From Bugula neritina (Eukaryota; Bryozoa; Gymnolaemata; Cheilostomatida; Bugulidae), in contig OZ037770.1 of assembly GCA_964035545.1 (NCBI GenBank), forward strand, positions 115,001 through 179,000: a stretch of 64,000 nt of DNA, given 5' to 3'. Within the stretch, counting starts at the first letter, position 1; each line of letters begins with the position of its first letter. Both the position numbers and the translations under genes were made by a program. Under the pieces are notes generated by a model. The model did not search any database and was not told the origin of the DNA. It saw only the letters and a program-made list of their open reading frames with translations. Positions 1 to 11,800 of this stretch are shown here, one piece after another.

Positions 1-3000
1 CAAAAGAAGACTGGAATGAAGAGAACCAAGGAACAGAGCACAAAAGGCCTAGTAAATACGCCTCTCAACAGCCATCATCAGTACAGCAGAGTGGTGAACA
101 ACAAATGAAAAGGAGTGACATCCAAGCCTCACCATCTAACTTTTCAACTACTCAGACTTGTAACAGGATTACAAGCGCAGCAGAATGGCCTGACAGTCGA
201 TCGTCACCTTCAGCACAAGACAATAAAGATCAAACCAAACTCTCAAGTAAGAACACAAGAACGCCTACACATAACAAGATCTTCAACATGGGGATGCCTG
301 TGTATGTGTCAACCACTGCTAATCCTAAAGCCAAGATTCTAGTGTATGCATTTCTTGACTCTGCATCAGATCACTCTTACATAACAAAAGACTTAGCCAA
401 AAAGCTGAAACCACGACAGCTTGGAAGAAAATCGGTTGAAGTAGAAACGATGATTGGTGAAGTTCAAAAGGAGGAAGTCAACATCTTTGGTGATATGCTA
501 ATTAAAGGATATTACGGCGGTGAAGTAGCTCTTTCATCTGCCTATGAATGGAACGAAATACCCAACTCCACTGGAGAATTTGCTAATCACACGAACATAC
601 TACAGCAACCGCACCTCAGCCACTTGGCCAGTAAACTGGCACCCCCAATGGACATACCAGTAGGTCTCTTGATTGGCGCTAACTGTACAATGGCCTCATT
701 TCCATTGGAAGCTGTAAAAGGGGGTGGTAACATGCCATACGCCCTTCGAACGGAGCTTGGCTGGGCTGTGTTTGGTGTCGCGAAAAGCTCACACACCAAA
801 CAAAAGGTTCATGCAACTTGTCTTACTTTTGACGATAATGATGACAGCTGTTTGCTCTCACAAGAAGACTACAAGTTTATTGAGATATTAGATAGTCAAA
901 CAGCCATTAGTGAAAGCGGCAACTATATGATGCCATTGCCATTCAAGGAGCGCCCGACTTTCCCAAATAACTTTCAACAGGCAAAGAGAAGGCTAGAGGG
1001 CCTAGAGAAGCGCTTTATGAAAGACCCTGAACTGAAAGCCGATTATGAAAAGTTTATGAATGAGCTACTGGAACAAGATCTGGCTGAGCCAGTAGATGAT
1101 AACAGTGGAGCAAATGGGGAAAGGTGGTACATACCACATTTTGCAGTAAAACATCCCCAGAAGAATAAATTGAGGGTGGTGTTTGACTGTAAGGCCTCCT
1201 ACCAGGGCACATCCCTGAATGACCATCTCCTACAAGGCCCTGACCACATAAACTCTCTTGTAGGAATACTGTGCCGTTTTAGAAGAGAATCTATAGCAAT
1301 CAGTTGTGACATACAGCAAATGTTCTATAACTTTCTTGTCACATCCGATGACAGAGATTATCTCCGGTTTATTTGGCATGACCAACATGGCCAACATCAA
1401 ACCTTCAGAATGAAGGTGCATCTTTTCGGTGCAAAGTCCTCCCCTGGTGTTGCAACATATGGCTTGAGAAAAATCGCACAGGACCACAGCTCTGTTTCCA
1501 ACGCGGCCACAATGTTCATCAACCGTGACTTTTATGTCGATGATGGTATCACCAGTGTTGCCTCAGAAGGCGAAGCCATTGCGCTTATAAATGCGGCTCG
1601 TGACATCTGCAGCAAGGGAAACTTGCGCTTACATAAGTTTGCATCTAACAGTGCAGAAGTTCTAGCAGCACTGCCAGAGTCTGAAAGATCTGTTCAGAAC
1701 AAAGAGTTAATGGAGTTACTACCTGAACAGCGCACCTTGGGTTTACAATGGGCCATGGAATCAGACACGTTCAAGTTTATCAATCAAATCCAGAACAGAC
1801 AAAATACTAGACGGGGAATTTTATCAACAGTCAGTCAGTTATATGATCCATTAGGATTCCTAGCTCCATACACACTCCTAGGAAAAAATATACTACAGCA
1901 GGTCAACAAGGCCAATCTGGATTGGGACGATCCAATTCCTGATACCTTAGCCGACAAATGGAGCAGGTGGATAGATCAGCTACCAGCCTTAGAACAAATC
2001 AGCATTCCAAGATGCTTGAAACCGAAGAATTACGGAGAAGTTGTAAGGCGTGAATTACACAACTTTTGCGATGCCAGTGAAGATGGAATTGGTGCGTGCT
2101 CATACATACGCCAAATCAACAACAAAGGCAATGTGCAAGTCTCATTCTTGATAGGAAAGTCAAGAGTAATACCATCTAAAGGACTTTTCACAATGCCTCG
2201 CTTAGAGCTTATGGGTGCTGTAATGGCTACTCATCTGAGTAAGATGCTTCACAAGGAGCTAGATATGAAGTTTGATGCAGAGTATTTTTGGTCAGACTCA
2301 GAAATTGTGTTAGGATGGATAGCCAACACCACGAAGAAATATCATCCTTTTGTCCACAATCGAGTACGGGCTATTACATCCACCACAGAAGAAAAGCAGT
2401 GGTACCATGTGCCTGGACCTTTAAATCCTGCTGACATCGCTTCTCGGGGTAAACCCTGCGATCAACTCTCCAATACAAGCTGGTTCTCGGGACCAGGCTT
2501 TCTCAAGGAGCCTACAATCACCCTTTTAAACCAAGAGCAAAATTTCATAAACAACCTTGATCCCCAAGATCCCGAGATAAAGAAAGCGAAAGTTATGCAA
2601 ACCGCTATCAGACCAACTGGCATTATTGACAAATTTCTCAAGTTTTCCACCTGGTCAAAGCTTGTACGCTCCATCACAGTCATCCGAAGCATTCACCGCA
2701 ATGAAAATAAGACCTGGTGTGTTAAACCATGTTCCGCAGAGAGTCTCCATGAAGCTGAGACGAGAATTATCTCAGCCGTCCAGCAGAGCCACTACAAAGA
2801 GGACTACAGTACAGTAAAACAAGGACAGCAATTGTCAAAATCTAAACCTCTTGCTAAACTTAACCCATTCATTGATGGAGCCGGGATTATGCGTGTAGGT
2901 GGGAGGTTGCAGAGATCACAGGTGCTCAGCTATGAAGAGAAGCACCCCATAATTCTCCCTCGTGATGCACATGTAACGTCTCTAATAGTCCGGCACTATC

Positions 3001-4109
3001 ACAACAGCATTTATCACCTAGGGAGAACATCTACACTAAGTGCAATTAGAACTGCAGGGTACTGGATTGTCGGAGCCACAAGACTTGTGAAGTCTATGTT
3101 GAGCAAATGCGTCACCTGCAACAGGCTGCGTGGCAAGCCTATTACCCAAATCATGTCAATGCTACCCACAGAAAGACTAAATCCAACACCACCATTTACA
3201 AATATAGGCATAGACTGCTTCGGACCCTTTACCGTTAAAGACAGGCGGTCAGAAGTAAAGAGATGGGGCCTCCTTGTCACGTGCATGTACTCCCGAGCTG
3301 TGCATATAGAGTTGTTGCCGGATATGACAACAGATTCATTTCTGAACGCTTTAAGAACACTGATATGCATCAGAGGAGCAATAAATATGATTTACTGTGA
3401 CAGAGGGACCAACTTTGTTGGAGCCGACAACGAGCTCACAAGAGAACTCCATGCAATGGACCAAGGGTCATCTGCACTAACAACATTTTTAAAGGAAAAT
3501 CGAATCACCTTCCAGTTCAACGCGCCACATTCGAGCCATGCTGGGGGTGTTTGGGAACGCCAAATTCGTAGTGTACGATCTGTATTGGAAGGTATGAAAT
3601 CTACAGGTAAGTACAACAGGCTGGATACACCGGGGCTCCGTACTGCCTTCTATGAGGCAATGGCTACGGTCAATAGCCGACCATTGGCGATAAACAGCTT
3701 GAATGACCCTGAGGCACCTATACTCACTCCAAATCATCTACTGACATCAAAATCAAGACAGATAGGACCCCCACCAGGAAAATTTGAGACCACGGAGGTC
3801 TATGGAAGAAAAATGTGGAGAAAGGCTCAACAGTTTGCTGAAGAATTCTGGAGACTATGGAAAGTTGAATACATGCAGCAGATTACAAAACGACAAAGGT
3901 GGGAGAACCATACACGTGACGTTCATACAGGAGATCTAGTCATGCTTATAGAAGAGAACGTATTGCGAAATGAATGGCCCTATGGATTGGTCAAGGAAAC
4001 GTTGAGAAGTGCTGATGGCAGGGTCAGAAGAGTGAAAGTAAAGACTAACGCTGGGACAACACTAGAGCGTCCGATACAGAAGCTAGTGCTGCTACAGGAG
4101 CAAGAGTAG
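1..4109 (+). CDS. BEL/Pao retrotransposon pol polyprotein (5' cut by window edge)
   Basis: Polyprotein of an LTR retrotransposon of the BEL/Pao clade; the frame is open from base 3, so the 5' part (gag, 5' LTR) lies outside the window. The first in-window ATG is at 105, giving 1334 codons without a stop; residue numbers count from there. Visible order: aspartic protease-like region (FLDSAS, Asp85), reverse transcriptase (first Asp about 402; YVDD at 477-480), the Pao-type peptidase_A17/RNase H-like region (RLELMGAV, WSDSEIVLGWI, PGPLNPADIASRG), an H2C2 zinc finger (His964 to Cys1005), an integrase core with complete D,D,E (Asp1037, Asp1099, Glu1151), then a DUF5641-type C-terminus. The intact frame and intact catalytic residues point to a young copy that may be or recently was active. 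Family assignment rests on motif recognition. Confidence 0.93.
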   Translation, partial: KEDWNEENQGTEHKRPSKYASQQPSSVQQSGEQQMKRSDIQASPSNFSTTQTCNRITSAAEWPDSRSSPSAQDNKDQTKLSSKNTRTPTHNKIFNMGMPVYVSTTANPKAKILVYAFLDSASDHSYITKDLAKKLKPRQLGRKSVEVETMIGEVQKEEVNIFGDMLIKGYYGGEVALSSAYEWNEIPNSTGEFANHTNILQQPHLSHLASKLAPPMDIPVGLLIGANCTMASFPLEAVKGGGNMPYALRTELGWAVFGVAKSSHTKQKVHATCLTFDDNDDSCLLSQEDYKFIEILDSQTAISESGNYMMPLPFKERPTFPNNFQQAKRRLEGLEKRFMKDPELKADYEKFMNELLEQDLAEPVDDNSGANGERWYIPHFAVKHPQKNKLRVVFDCKASYQGTSLNDHLLQGPDHINSLVGILCRFRRESIAISCDIQQMFYNFLVTSDDRDYLRFIWHDQHGQHQTFRMKVHLFGAKSSPGVATYGLRKIAQDHSSVSNAATMFINRDFYVDDGITSVASEGEAIALINAARDICSKGNLRLHKFASNSAEVLAALPESERSVQNKELMELLPEQRTLGLQWAMESDTFKFINQIQNRQNTRRGILSTVSQLYDPLGFLAPYTLLGKNILQQVNKANLDWDDPIPDTLADKWSRWIDQLPALEQISIPRCLKPKNYGEVVRRELHNFCDASEDGIGACSYIRQINNKGNVQVSFLIGKSRVIPSKGLFTMPRLELMGAVMATHLSKMLHKELDMKFDAEYFWSDSEIVLGWIANTTKKYHPFVHNRVRAITSTTEEKQWYHVPGPLNPADIASRGKPCDQLSNTSWFSGPGFLKEPTITLLNQEQNFINNLDPQDPEIKKAKVMQTAIRPTGIIDKFLKFSTWSKLVRSITVIRSIHRNENKTWCVKPCSAESLHEAETRIISAVQQSHYKEDYSTVKQGQQLSKSKPLAKLNPFIDGAGIMRVGGRLQRSQVLSYEEKHPIILPRDAHVTSLIVRHYHNSIYHLGRTSTLSAIRTAGYWIVGATRLVKSMLSKCVTCNRLRGKPITQIMSMLPTERLNPTPPFTNIGIDCFGPFTVKDRRSEVKRWGLLVTCMYSRAVHIELLPDMTTDSFLNALRTLICIRGAINMIYCDRGTNFVGADNELTRELHAMDQGSSALTTFLKENRITFQFNAPHSSHAGGVWERQIRSVRSVLEGMKSTGKYNRLDTPGLRTAFYEAMATVNSRPLAINSLNDPEAPILTPNHLLTSKSRQIGPPPGKFETTEVYGRKMWRKAQQFAEEFWRLWKVEYMQQITKRQRWENHTRDVHTGDLVMLIEENVLRNEWPYGLVKETLRSADGRVRRVKVKTNAGTTLERPIQKLVLLQEQE

Positions 4110-4314
4110 TTATAGTAGCTAGCGACATCCAACTGCCACTGTATGAGGATTACAGTGCATAGTTATAATATCCATATTTTACAATAGCCATTATATAGTT
4201 TCATGTCATTTTTATAAGAAAAAAAAAAAAATAAAAAATAAAATGAAATAAATAAATAAAAGCTAAAATAAAATTGTAAATTCTCTTTTAATTTTTGTAA
4301 AATTAAGGTGGGAG

Positions 4315-5123
4315 TGTAGCAGTAGCTGGCAGCATGTTTACATGCACCCTGTGTGTGTGCGTGTGTCATAGTCCATCATCATAGCATATTAATAGCCCCT
4401 AAACAAAACAATAAATTCCTACAACTGCGCAGCAAAAGCCACAATCAATGAATCAAGTGTATTGCAAAAGCCTAAGACAACAAATCTGCCAGAATATTTC
4501 TGTTCCCTTATTTGGAATTACTTGGGGCTGGTGGTGCAATTTGGGTGACCAATGGGATCTGGAACACATCATTTTTGTTTATTTGTTTTTTGTGTATTAT
4601 TCTGCTGCTGTTGGAAAGCATTGGTTATCCTGATCAGTTTCAATTAGTAGAGCCAAAGAGCAAGTTATACTACTTATAATTTTACATTAAACAAGATACA
4701 TATTACTAACTATTGAAACCTAAGAGCAGAAGCTGTATTATCAAGTTATCAGAGAAGTGCTAAAGGTTTGTCTGCTATTAATTTTTCTATCATTTATTGT
4801 CTTAATGCTGTAATATCAATACATTTAGCTTATATTATATGAAGTGGTTTATAGCTGACATTATTTTTAATGAATTATTATGCAGTAATATTTTGCTTAC
4901 TTTAATAATTTTTATGTGTGTTATTTCCTTACAGTTCTTATATTCTTGTACTTTATTTAGCCTTATATTGTGTGTATTTTATTTAGATTTCACGGTGTAG
5001 CTTTGTGAGCAAAAGTGTTATAAGTTGGAATAAAATACTAATAACTACACTCACAAGACATCAGTTGAATTCCTAAACCTACTCTGATAAGCTTGCGGTT
5101 ACTAGCAGACCTAACAAAACTGC

Positions 5124-5127
<4 letters not shown>
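4315..5127 (+). repeat. 3' LTR of the BEL/Pao element
   Basis: Begins TGTAGCAGT and ends ACTGCTACA, a perfect 9-bp terminal inverted repeat with TG...CA ends, and directly follows the polypurine tract. It is 813 bp long and carries an AATAAA polyadenylation signal at 5029-5034, about 95 bp before its end. Short reading frames inside it are not genes. Confidence 0.85.
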
Positions 5128-5184
<57 letters not shown>

Positions 5185-5220
5185 ATATAATATTTATATA
5201 TATATTATGTATATATAATA
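5128..5220. repeat. AT dinucleotide microsatellite
   Basis: Long TA run with a short TG interruption, directly next to the LTR end. Confidence 0.95.
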
Positions 5221-5431
5221 TCTGAAGGGTTCACTGTTACTAATATTATAAAATGTGTTGTAAACAACATATGGGGTTTATTGCTGATTTTTAAAACAAC
5301 ATTCAGTATATTATGTTTATCATTAATTAGTGTCACAACTTGCTACATTGCGTAATCAGTTTACTACATCAGAACCTCTTTACTACATACAATCAACGTA
5401 TAATAGATATAATATATTACTCAGTATAATG

Positions 5432-5847
5432 CGTTACATGTAGTGTATGGTGTGTTACATGTAGTATATGGTGTGTTACATGTAGTATGTGATGTGTTAC
5501 ATGTAGTGTATGGTGTGTTACATGTAGTATATGATGTGTTACATGTAGTGTGTGATGTGTTACATGTAGTATATGGTGTGTTACATGTAGTGTATGGTGT
5601 GTTACATGTAGTGTATGGTGTGTTACATGTAGTATATGATGTGTTACATGTAGTGTATGATGTGTTACATGTAGTATATGATGTGTTTCATGTAGTATGT
5701 GATGTGTTACATGTAGTATATGATGTGTTACATGTAGTGTATGGTGTGTTACATGTAGTATATGGTGTGTTACATGTAGTATATGGTGTGTTACATGTAG
5801 TATATGATGTGTTACATGTAGTGTATGATGTGTTACATGTAGTGTAT
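5432..5847. repeat. 21-bp minisatellite, about 20 copies
   Basis: Unit core GTGTTACATGTAGT followed by a variable ATATGGT or GTATGAT. Because 21 is a multiple of 3, a 142-codon frame runs through it; this is a repeat artefact. It contains palindromic TACATGTA in each unit. Confidence 0.95.
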
Positions 5848-6069
5848 AGCTCTACATCACAGCTTAACTAATGCATCTTAATTCTTACAGCTTTGCCACC
5901 TTTTCTTGGTTACCTCTTCTTCAAAATACAAACAGAATGAATGAATAACTTAAAGTTCAAATTACAATGTGGACCAGATTGAGAAGTGTAGAAAAATGAG
6001 TTTTCTATTAGTGTATACCTCATTCAGTAATCAGTACACAGTTTAGTATAAATATATATGTAGAGTCTG

Positions 6070-6180
6070 TGGTGGACTATGGTGTAATTGGCTTGGAGCG
6101 CCTGCTTGCAAGAGTGGAGGTCTGTGGTTTGAATCCCAGTATGCGCAATTATTTTACAATACACAATAAAGTTATTATAA
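6070..6180 (+). repeat. tRNA-derived SINE fragment
   Basis: Has a box-A-like GGTGTAATTGG (about 6081-6091) and a box B GGTTTGAATCC (6126-6136) at tRNA-like spacing, but no paired acceptor stem. A short AT-rich tail with AATAAA follows. Best read as a tRNA-derived SINE or tRNA relic, not a functional tRNA. Confidence 0.5.
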
Positions 6181-7956
6181 TTATTTGAATGGAAATAAGT
6201 GAGTTGATACCAAGATGAGAATTGCGGTTGTATTTTATTCCTTGTAGGCGATTGGTCTATAATATTATAATAGATTATTTGTTACAGACGGAGCACTGCA
6301 TGCGTGACACAAAAGCACGTGCTCAGTTACGGACGACTAGGTGCAGGCGTTGCAACGAGGTCATCAGTTAGCTGTTCAGCTTCACTAACTAAACCAATGG
6401 TCAAGTAACTGGGTGCAGAAGTAGTTTCAAGCTCTAATTGGTCGATATCAACTTTAAGGTAAATAATAATTTATTATAGTTATAGGATATAGCCTATATA
6501 AATATGATACCCACAGTAACAATAACATATAATACTAATGATAGTAGACGTAATTGTAGTAGGTACAATAGTAATACTACTAGTGATACTAATAAGTAAT
6601 AAGCAATAGTATTACTATTAGTATATTAGTCATGTCGATGTTCATGTACATGTTACAAGAAAGAGAAATGAAAATGCAGAATGAAAAGTAAAACATGTGT
6701 GGTGGCTCACGGATTTTATATGTATATAGAAAAGGGGGGGCGGAGTTTGCCCGTTCCCTCCTTTGAATAATTAAAGATAGTCATGGCGTTTCCACTGAGC
6801 TGGAATAAATTAATATTATTAATATAATTAATATTATAATTAAAATAATTAATATTATTGAGTTCATTGGGCGTTTCTACTCCCCCCCCACCACGCCAAG
6901 TGGTTAGTGGCATGATTATTGCTGAACCTCCAATCAGAATGGGGATCTTAATTAGATCATGAGGGATAATCTTCTCCTGCTCCAGCTATGAGCAGCTAGC
7001 TAGACAAAGAGTGAACACTTGTGTATAGCGTACAAAATATACTATATTATTCTCCCGAGACAAACCTGTGAAGTCGATTGTGTAACTTCAAGTAATGCAC
7101 TGAAAGGATCTTACACCTTACCCACAATAACATACAGAAAAATATAACACATGCACCTTATTTTTAATTTCTGGAATTTTCTAGCTTTTCTAGTATCAGA
7201 AAGTATAGATTGTATGGCAGTAGTTACTAAGCCCCATAATCAGATCTTCCCAGCTTGAAGTCAAACTATATCTCTGTTACAGCAGAACATTGCCCGGCTT
7301 GCAGCTAGAAAGCCAAACTAACTATTGTCGTCTGCTTTTTAGCTTCATCGAGTGCATACGCGAATGGATCACGTGGCTAAATTAGTCAACTCCGATGAAG
7401 TTTGTCCACGTGATTGCTGCAATATTTAAGTTACTGGCAGTTGATTTATTTGTTGGACCGTCATTATTGAAAGTTGAAGACCTCAAAAAGTCTCTTAAAA
7501 TTTGAATTCAATAATGGCTTTTTACAGATATGTTGGTAAATGCCATGAAATTAAGTTTTGTTTCCATCTTGATCTGCCACGTGCAGATTTTGTTGCCTCT
7601 TATATAATCGGAATTTATTATTAACTTGTCTATGGTTTAGGTTGCCACTTTTATTTTTTGATAATATATTTCAGTCATTCAACTCCAAAAATAATATGTT
7701 GCATATGTTAGCTCTGAATGTGTAGACTATTATCATGACCTGTGACCAACAAAAAATGTTGAAACATCAAAATTATTTCAGACTACACAGTTTTTATTTA
7801 GCTGCAGAAGTTGACACATGGCTGCACACTGTGTAGGCACTTGGCATTGAATATGTTTCAATGAGAGTTTGGATTTATTCACGCAGACTGAAATCTAGTG
7901 CTTCCAGTATATACATTATGAGTTGCTGTAGAGTGTAGAGCACAGGAATTTCAATT

Positions 7957-7962
7957 TTTATT
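7957..7962 (-). terminator. Candidate polyA signal of TTLL10
   Basis: AATAAA on the minus strand about 250 nt downstream of the TTLL10 stop codon. Other candidates exist nearby, so the site is tentative. Confidence 0.4.
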
Positions 7963-8210
7963 ATAAATATAGTTCTAATATGAATATATCATTCCCAACT
8001 ATATGTATAAAAATACAAACTATGTTGTGATTGCAAGAACATGTTTTTGCAGCCATACATGGGTTAAGAGACACTCAATGAACAGTAGTAGAGTTCTCAC
8101 GAAATAACATTTTAGCAGCAAAAAAACATTACTACTTCTACTATAAACATGGTGGACAGTAAACCACAGATCAGCTAATCTTGCATACAATGTAGACTGT
8201 GCTCTAGAGT

Positions 8211-8745
8211 TCAGCTAGCCCGGTCTTTAGGATAAGCTCTGCTCACAGTAGTGAAGCTACTACCACGAGTTCGAGACTTGCCGGGAGCGTACGCTGCATG
8301 CACCATCGATAGTCTGACGGGAGAAGGTGAGCGATCTTCTGCTGTCAAGATTGCCGGGTATCCCTGCAGAGTCATGTCTGCTGAGTTCACGTCTGCCCTC
8401 TGGAGATGACCTTGACTTTGAAGGACGCGACTTGTGGCTACGTCGGATCTACAAGAGAGAGAATACTTTACTTGCTGAACTACTACTACTACTACTACTA
8501 CTACTACCACTACCACTACCACTACCACTACCACTACCACTACCACTACCACTACCACTACTACTACTACTACTCACTACTACTACTACTACTACTACTA
8601 CTCACTACTACTACTACTACCACTCACTACTACTACCACTACCACTCACTACTACTACTACTACTACTACCACTACCACTACTACTACCTCTACTACTAG
8701 TACTACTACCACTACTACCACTACTACTACCACTACCACTACCAG

Positions 8746-8804
<59 letters not shown>

Positions 8805-11800
8805 GTACTACCACTACTAGTACTACTACTACTACTACTAGTACTACTACCACCACTAAAAATAAACCAAATAGTCACCTGATTGTATATAAAGGTGGCA
8901 GTAATGGAGTCTTTGGTCTGAACTCTCTTAACTCTCGAAGTATCTGTTCTGGTGTTTTCCAATCCGGTACGGCAGACTGTACCTCGATAGTCGCTGTTTG
9001 CTGTGGGACTCCTGAGATTTGCTGCGGCCCTGTGTCTGCTGCTGTGCCTGCAGTTGTTCCTCTGCAATAGCAAACTTATAAAAATTAACCGATTACAATA
9101 AAATATGTTACAACATGACTAGCAGTGTACATCACATGACTAGCAGTGTACATCACATGACTAGTTGTGTGTATCACATGACTAGCAGTGTGTATCACAT
9201 GACTAGTTGTGTGTATCACATGACTAGTTGTGTGTATCACATGACTAGCAGTGTGTATCACATGACTAGCTGTGTGTATCACATGACTAGTTGTGTGTAT
9301 CACATGACTAGCTGTGTGTATCACATGACTAGCAGTGTGTATCACATGACTAGCTGTGTGTATCACATGACTAGTTGTGTGTATCACATGACTAGTTGTG
9401 TATATCACATGACTAGCTGTGTGTATCACATGACTAGCTGTGTGTATCACATGACTAGCTGTGTGTATCACATGACTAGCTGTGTGTTTCACAGTCTCTT
9501 ACAGAGACTCCGTGAGTCAGAAATGAAAAGTAGTGAGTTGTGAGCAGCTCAAGACGTCTGCTAGAGTAGGAAGTGTTCATGAGAAATGAATAGGTCAAGG
9601 TCAATGATGTGATAGTCCTGTGTAACTCACGAGTAACTCAACTCACCAGCATTGTAATGAAACCAAGACACTAACAGTTATAATTCACAGCCAACTTAGG
9701 GAAAGGAAAGCAGCAGAGGCAGGAGTAAGGTCACCTGAGTGACCTGTGCTGGACAAGCAGAAGATAATGAAAAGACAGCTACTATTCCATGCTGCATGAT
9801 AATACATAAAAGTATGGCAGTTTCAAATAATAAGTATATTGAGAAAGTAACAAAGTGTGCTGAGTGCACTCACTGCAACCAGAAGCTTTAAGACATACAG
9901 TGACAAACCGGAAGTGAGAGATATTCTAAAGAATTGATACCTTGGGGTTGGCGGGTTGGAGACTATCAGGGTGACTGTGTATACATATTAATACAGTGAT
10001 AAGCATCAGTACTATCACTAGTAACTGTTGTAACTACTACTAGTACTACTGTTATATAACTACTACTAGTACTACTGTTATATAACTACTACTAGTACTA
10101 CTGTTATGTAACTACTACTAGTACTACTGTTATGTAACTACTACTAGTACTACAGTTATATAACTACTACTAGTACTACTGTTATATAACTACTACTAGT
10201 ACTACTGTTATATAACTACTACTAGTACTACTGTTATATAACTACTACTAGTACTACTGTTATATAACTACTACTAGTACTACTGTTATATAACTACTAC
10301 TAGTACTACTGTTATATAACTACTACTAGTACTACTAACACCGCTGCTACTAGATTGATCTCTTCTAAAACAAGACAGACTAGAGTGACTAAAAACTATA
10401 AACTAGACAGAAAGCTACCTTCTGTTGTAAGCAGCCAACCTCACCAGTTATCTGATAGCATTTAAGTCCAGGATCAAACAGGTGGTTAAAGCTAGTAGTT
10501 TGCTAACTCAATCATAAAGTCACTGAGTCATTCAGTTATAGTCACTGAGCTATTCAGTCATAGAGTCACTTAGTTACTTACTCATTGAGTCACTGAGTTA
10601 CTCAGTCATAAAGTCACTGAGTCAGTCAGTCACTACTGTGTCGTTAGTCACTACTTAGTTAGTCACTACTGGGTTACTTTAGTTAGTGCACTCACTCGCA
10701 TACTTTTAGTCTCTTACTTTTAGCCGAGATCAATCTGAGTAGCCTCAATGATGCAGACCTAAATATAGATTAGAGTGAGTCAAATTAGAAGCGGTTAAAT
10801 GACTAACTACTATCACTGTCAGTATAATCAGTCTCTCTACTTCCCACTATCACTAACACTCTCACTATCACTATCATTACTGTGAGCACCACCAACCTCA
10901 ACTCTCACTACTACTACTACCTCCACTCTCACTATTACTTCTACCTCCACTCTCACTATTACTTATTATATCCACTATTACACTATTACTTCTATTCCGA
11001 CAGCCAGTAGTTCACTTAGTACGAGAGTTATACTGTACTGTCTCCTAGCCTACCTTGCCCTCGCGGAAATTTGCTGCGGACCTTGAGGAGCTGCATTCAC
11101 AAGTGGCTTGTGGTAAGATGCGGTATTCTCTTGACTCGTAGCTACCGGAGGATTGTCCACTTCTAGTGCATCAGATTCAACATCCTCTCTAACAGAGACA
11201 GAGCTGTTCGTGTTGTGACTATACGGAGCAGTTTGCAGGTCTTCAGAGGAGACAATCCCCGCATACTCCACTCTACTAACCCTGCTAGTACGCCTGCTGC
11301 GGCTAGCCAGTGTACCGAGGTTGGCTATGTTGTTCTTTATGTAGTTGGTGCCCGTGACGGCACCATTGCCTGCTTTACTCACTGCACAGTTCAATGACTT
11401 GCTCTGAGCTTCACCTGTTTCCTTAGAAGACTTTACAGGGGACCTGTTTCTATACCCCCAACCTTGCTCCTGTGAACAACAGATCTACAGCTACAGCATT
11501 ACTATAGTATCTACTATATACTTACCTTACTATAGTATCTACTATATACTTACCTTACTATAGTATCTACTATATACTTACCTTACTATAGTATCTACTA
11601 TATACTTACCTTACTATAGTATCTACTATATACTTACCTTACTATAGTATCTACTATATACTTACTTAGTCCAATGAGGTAAGTATCAACTAGGTACTCA
11701 CTCTACTACGTACTTACTCTACTAGGTACTTACTCTACTAGGGACTTACTCTACTACGTACTTACTCTACTACGTACTTATTCTACTACGTACTTACTCT

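Larger units (their letters stand above)
1..5127 (+). mobile_element. BEL/Pao LTR retrotransposon, 3' part
   Basis: Contains the pol frame, a roughly 200-bp untranslated stretch (4110-4300), a purine-rich primer tract just before the LTR (about 4301-4314) and a full 3' LTR. The 5' LTR, primer binding site and left target-site duplication are outside the window, so LTR identity and insertion age cannot be read. On the right it abuts an AT microsatellite, a plausible insertion target. Confidence 0.9.
5848..8210. other. Intergenic region between retrotransposon and TTLL10 3' end
   Basis: No convincing exon on either strand. It holds a tRNA-like SINE fragment (6070-6180), an AT-rich stretch with TTAATATTA-type palindromes (6800-6865), two CACGTG sites (7370 and 7413) and the likely TTLL10 polyA signal. 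The rest is unremarkable AT-rich sequence. Confidence 0.6.

Noticed and set aside
5443-5871. 142-codon frame of GVLHVVY-type repeats
   Set aside because: Pure translation of a 21-bp minisatellite; no splice context or unique coding sequence.
8327-9070. Plus-strand poly-Thr/Leu frame of 247 codons
   Set aside because: Runs through the CTA microsatellite in TTLL10 intron 10; the flanks are TTLL10 exons on the other strand.
9112-9490. CRISPR-like regular repeats
   Set aside because: Direct head-to-tail minisatellite with no unique spacers, in a eukaryotic intron.
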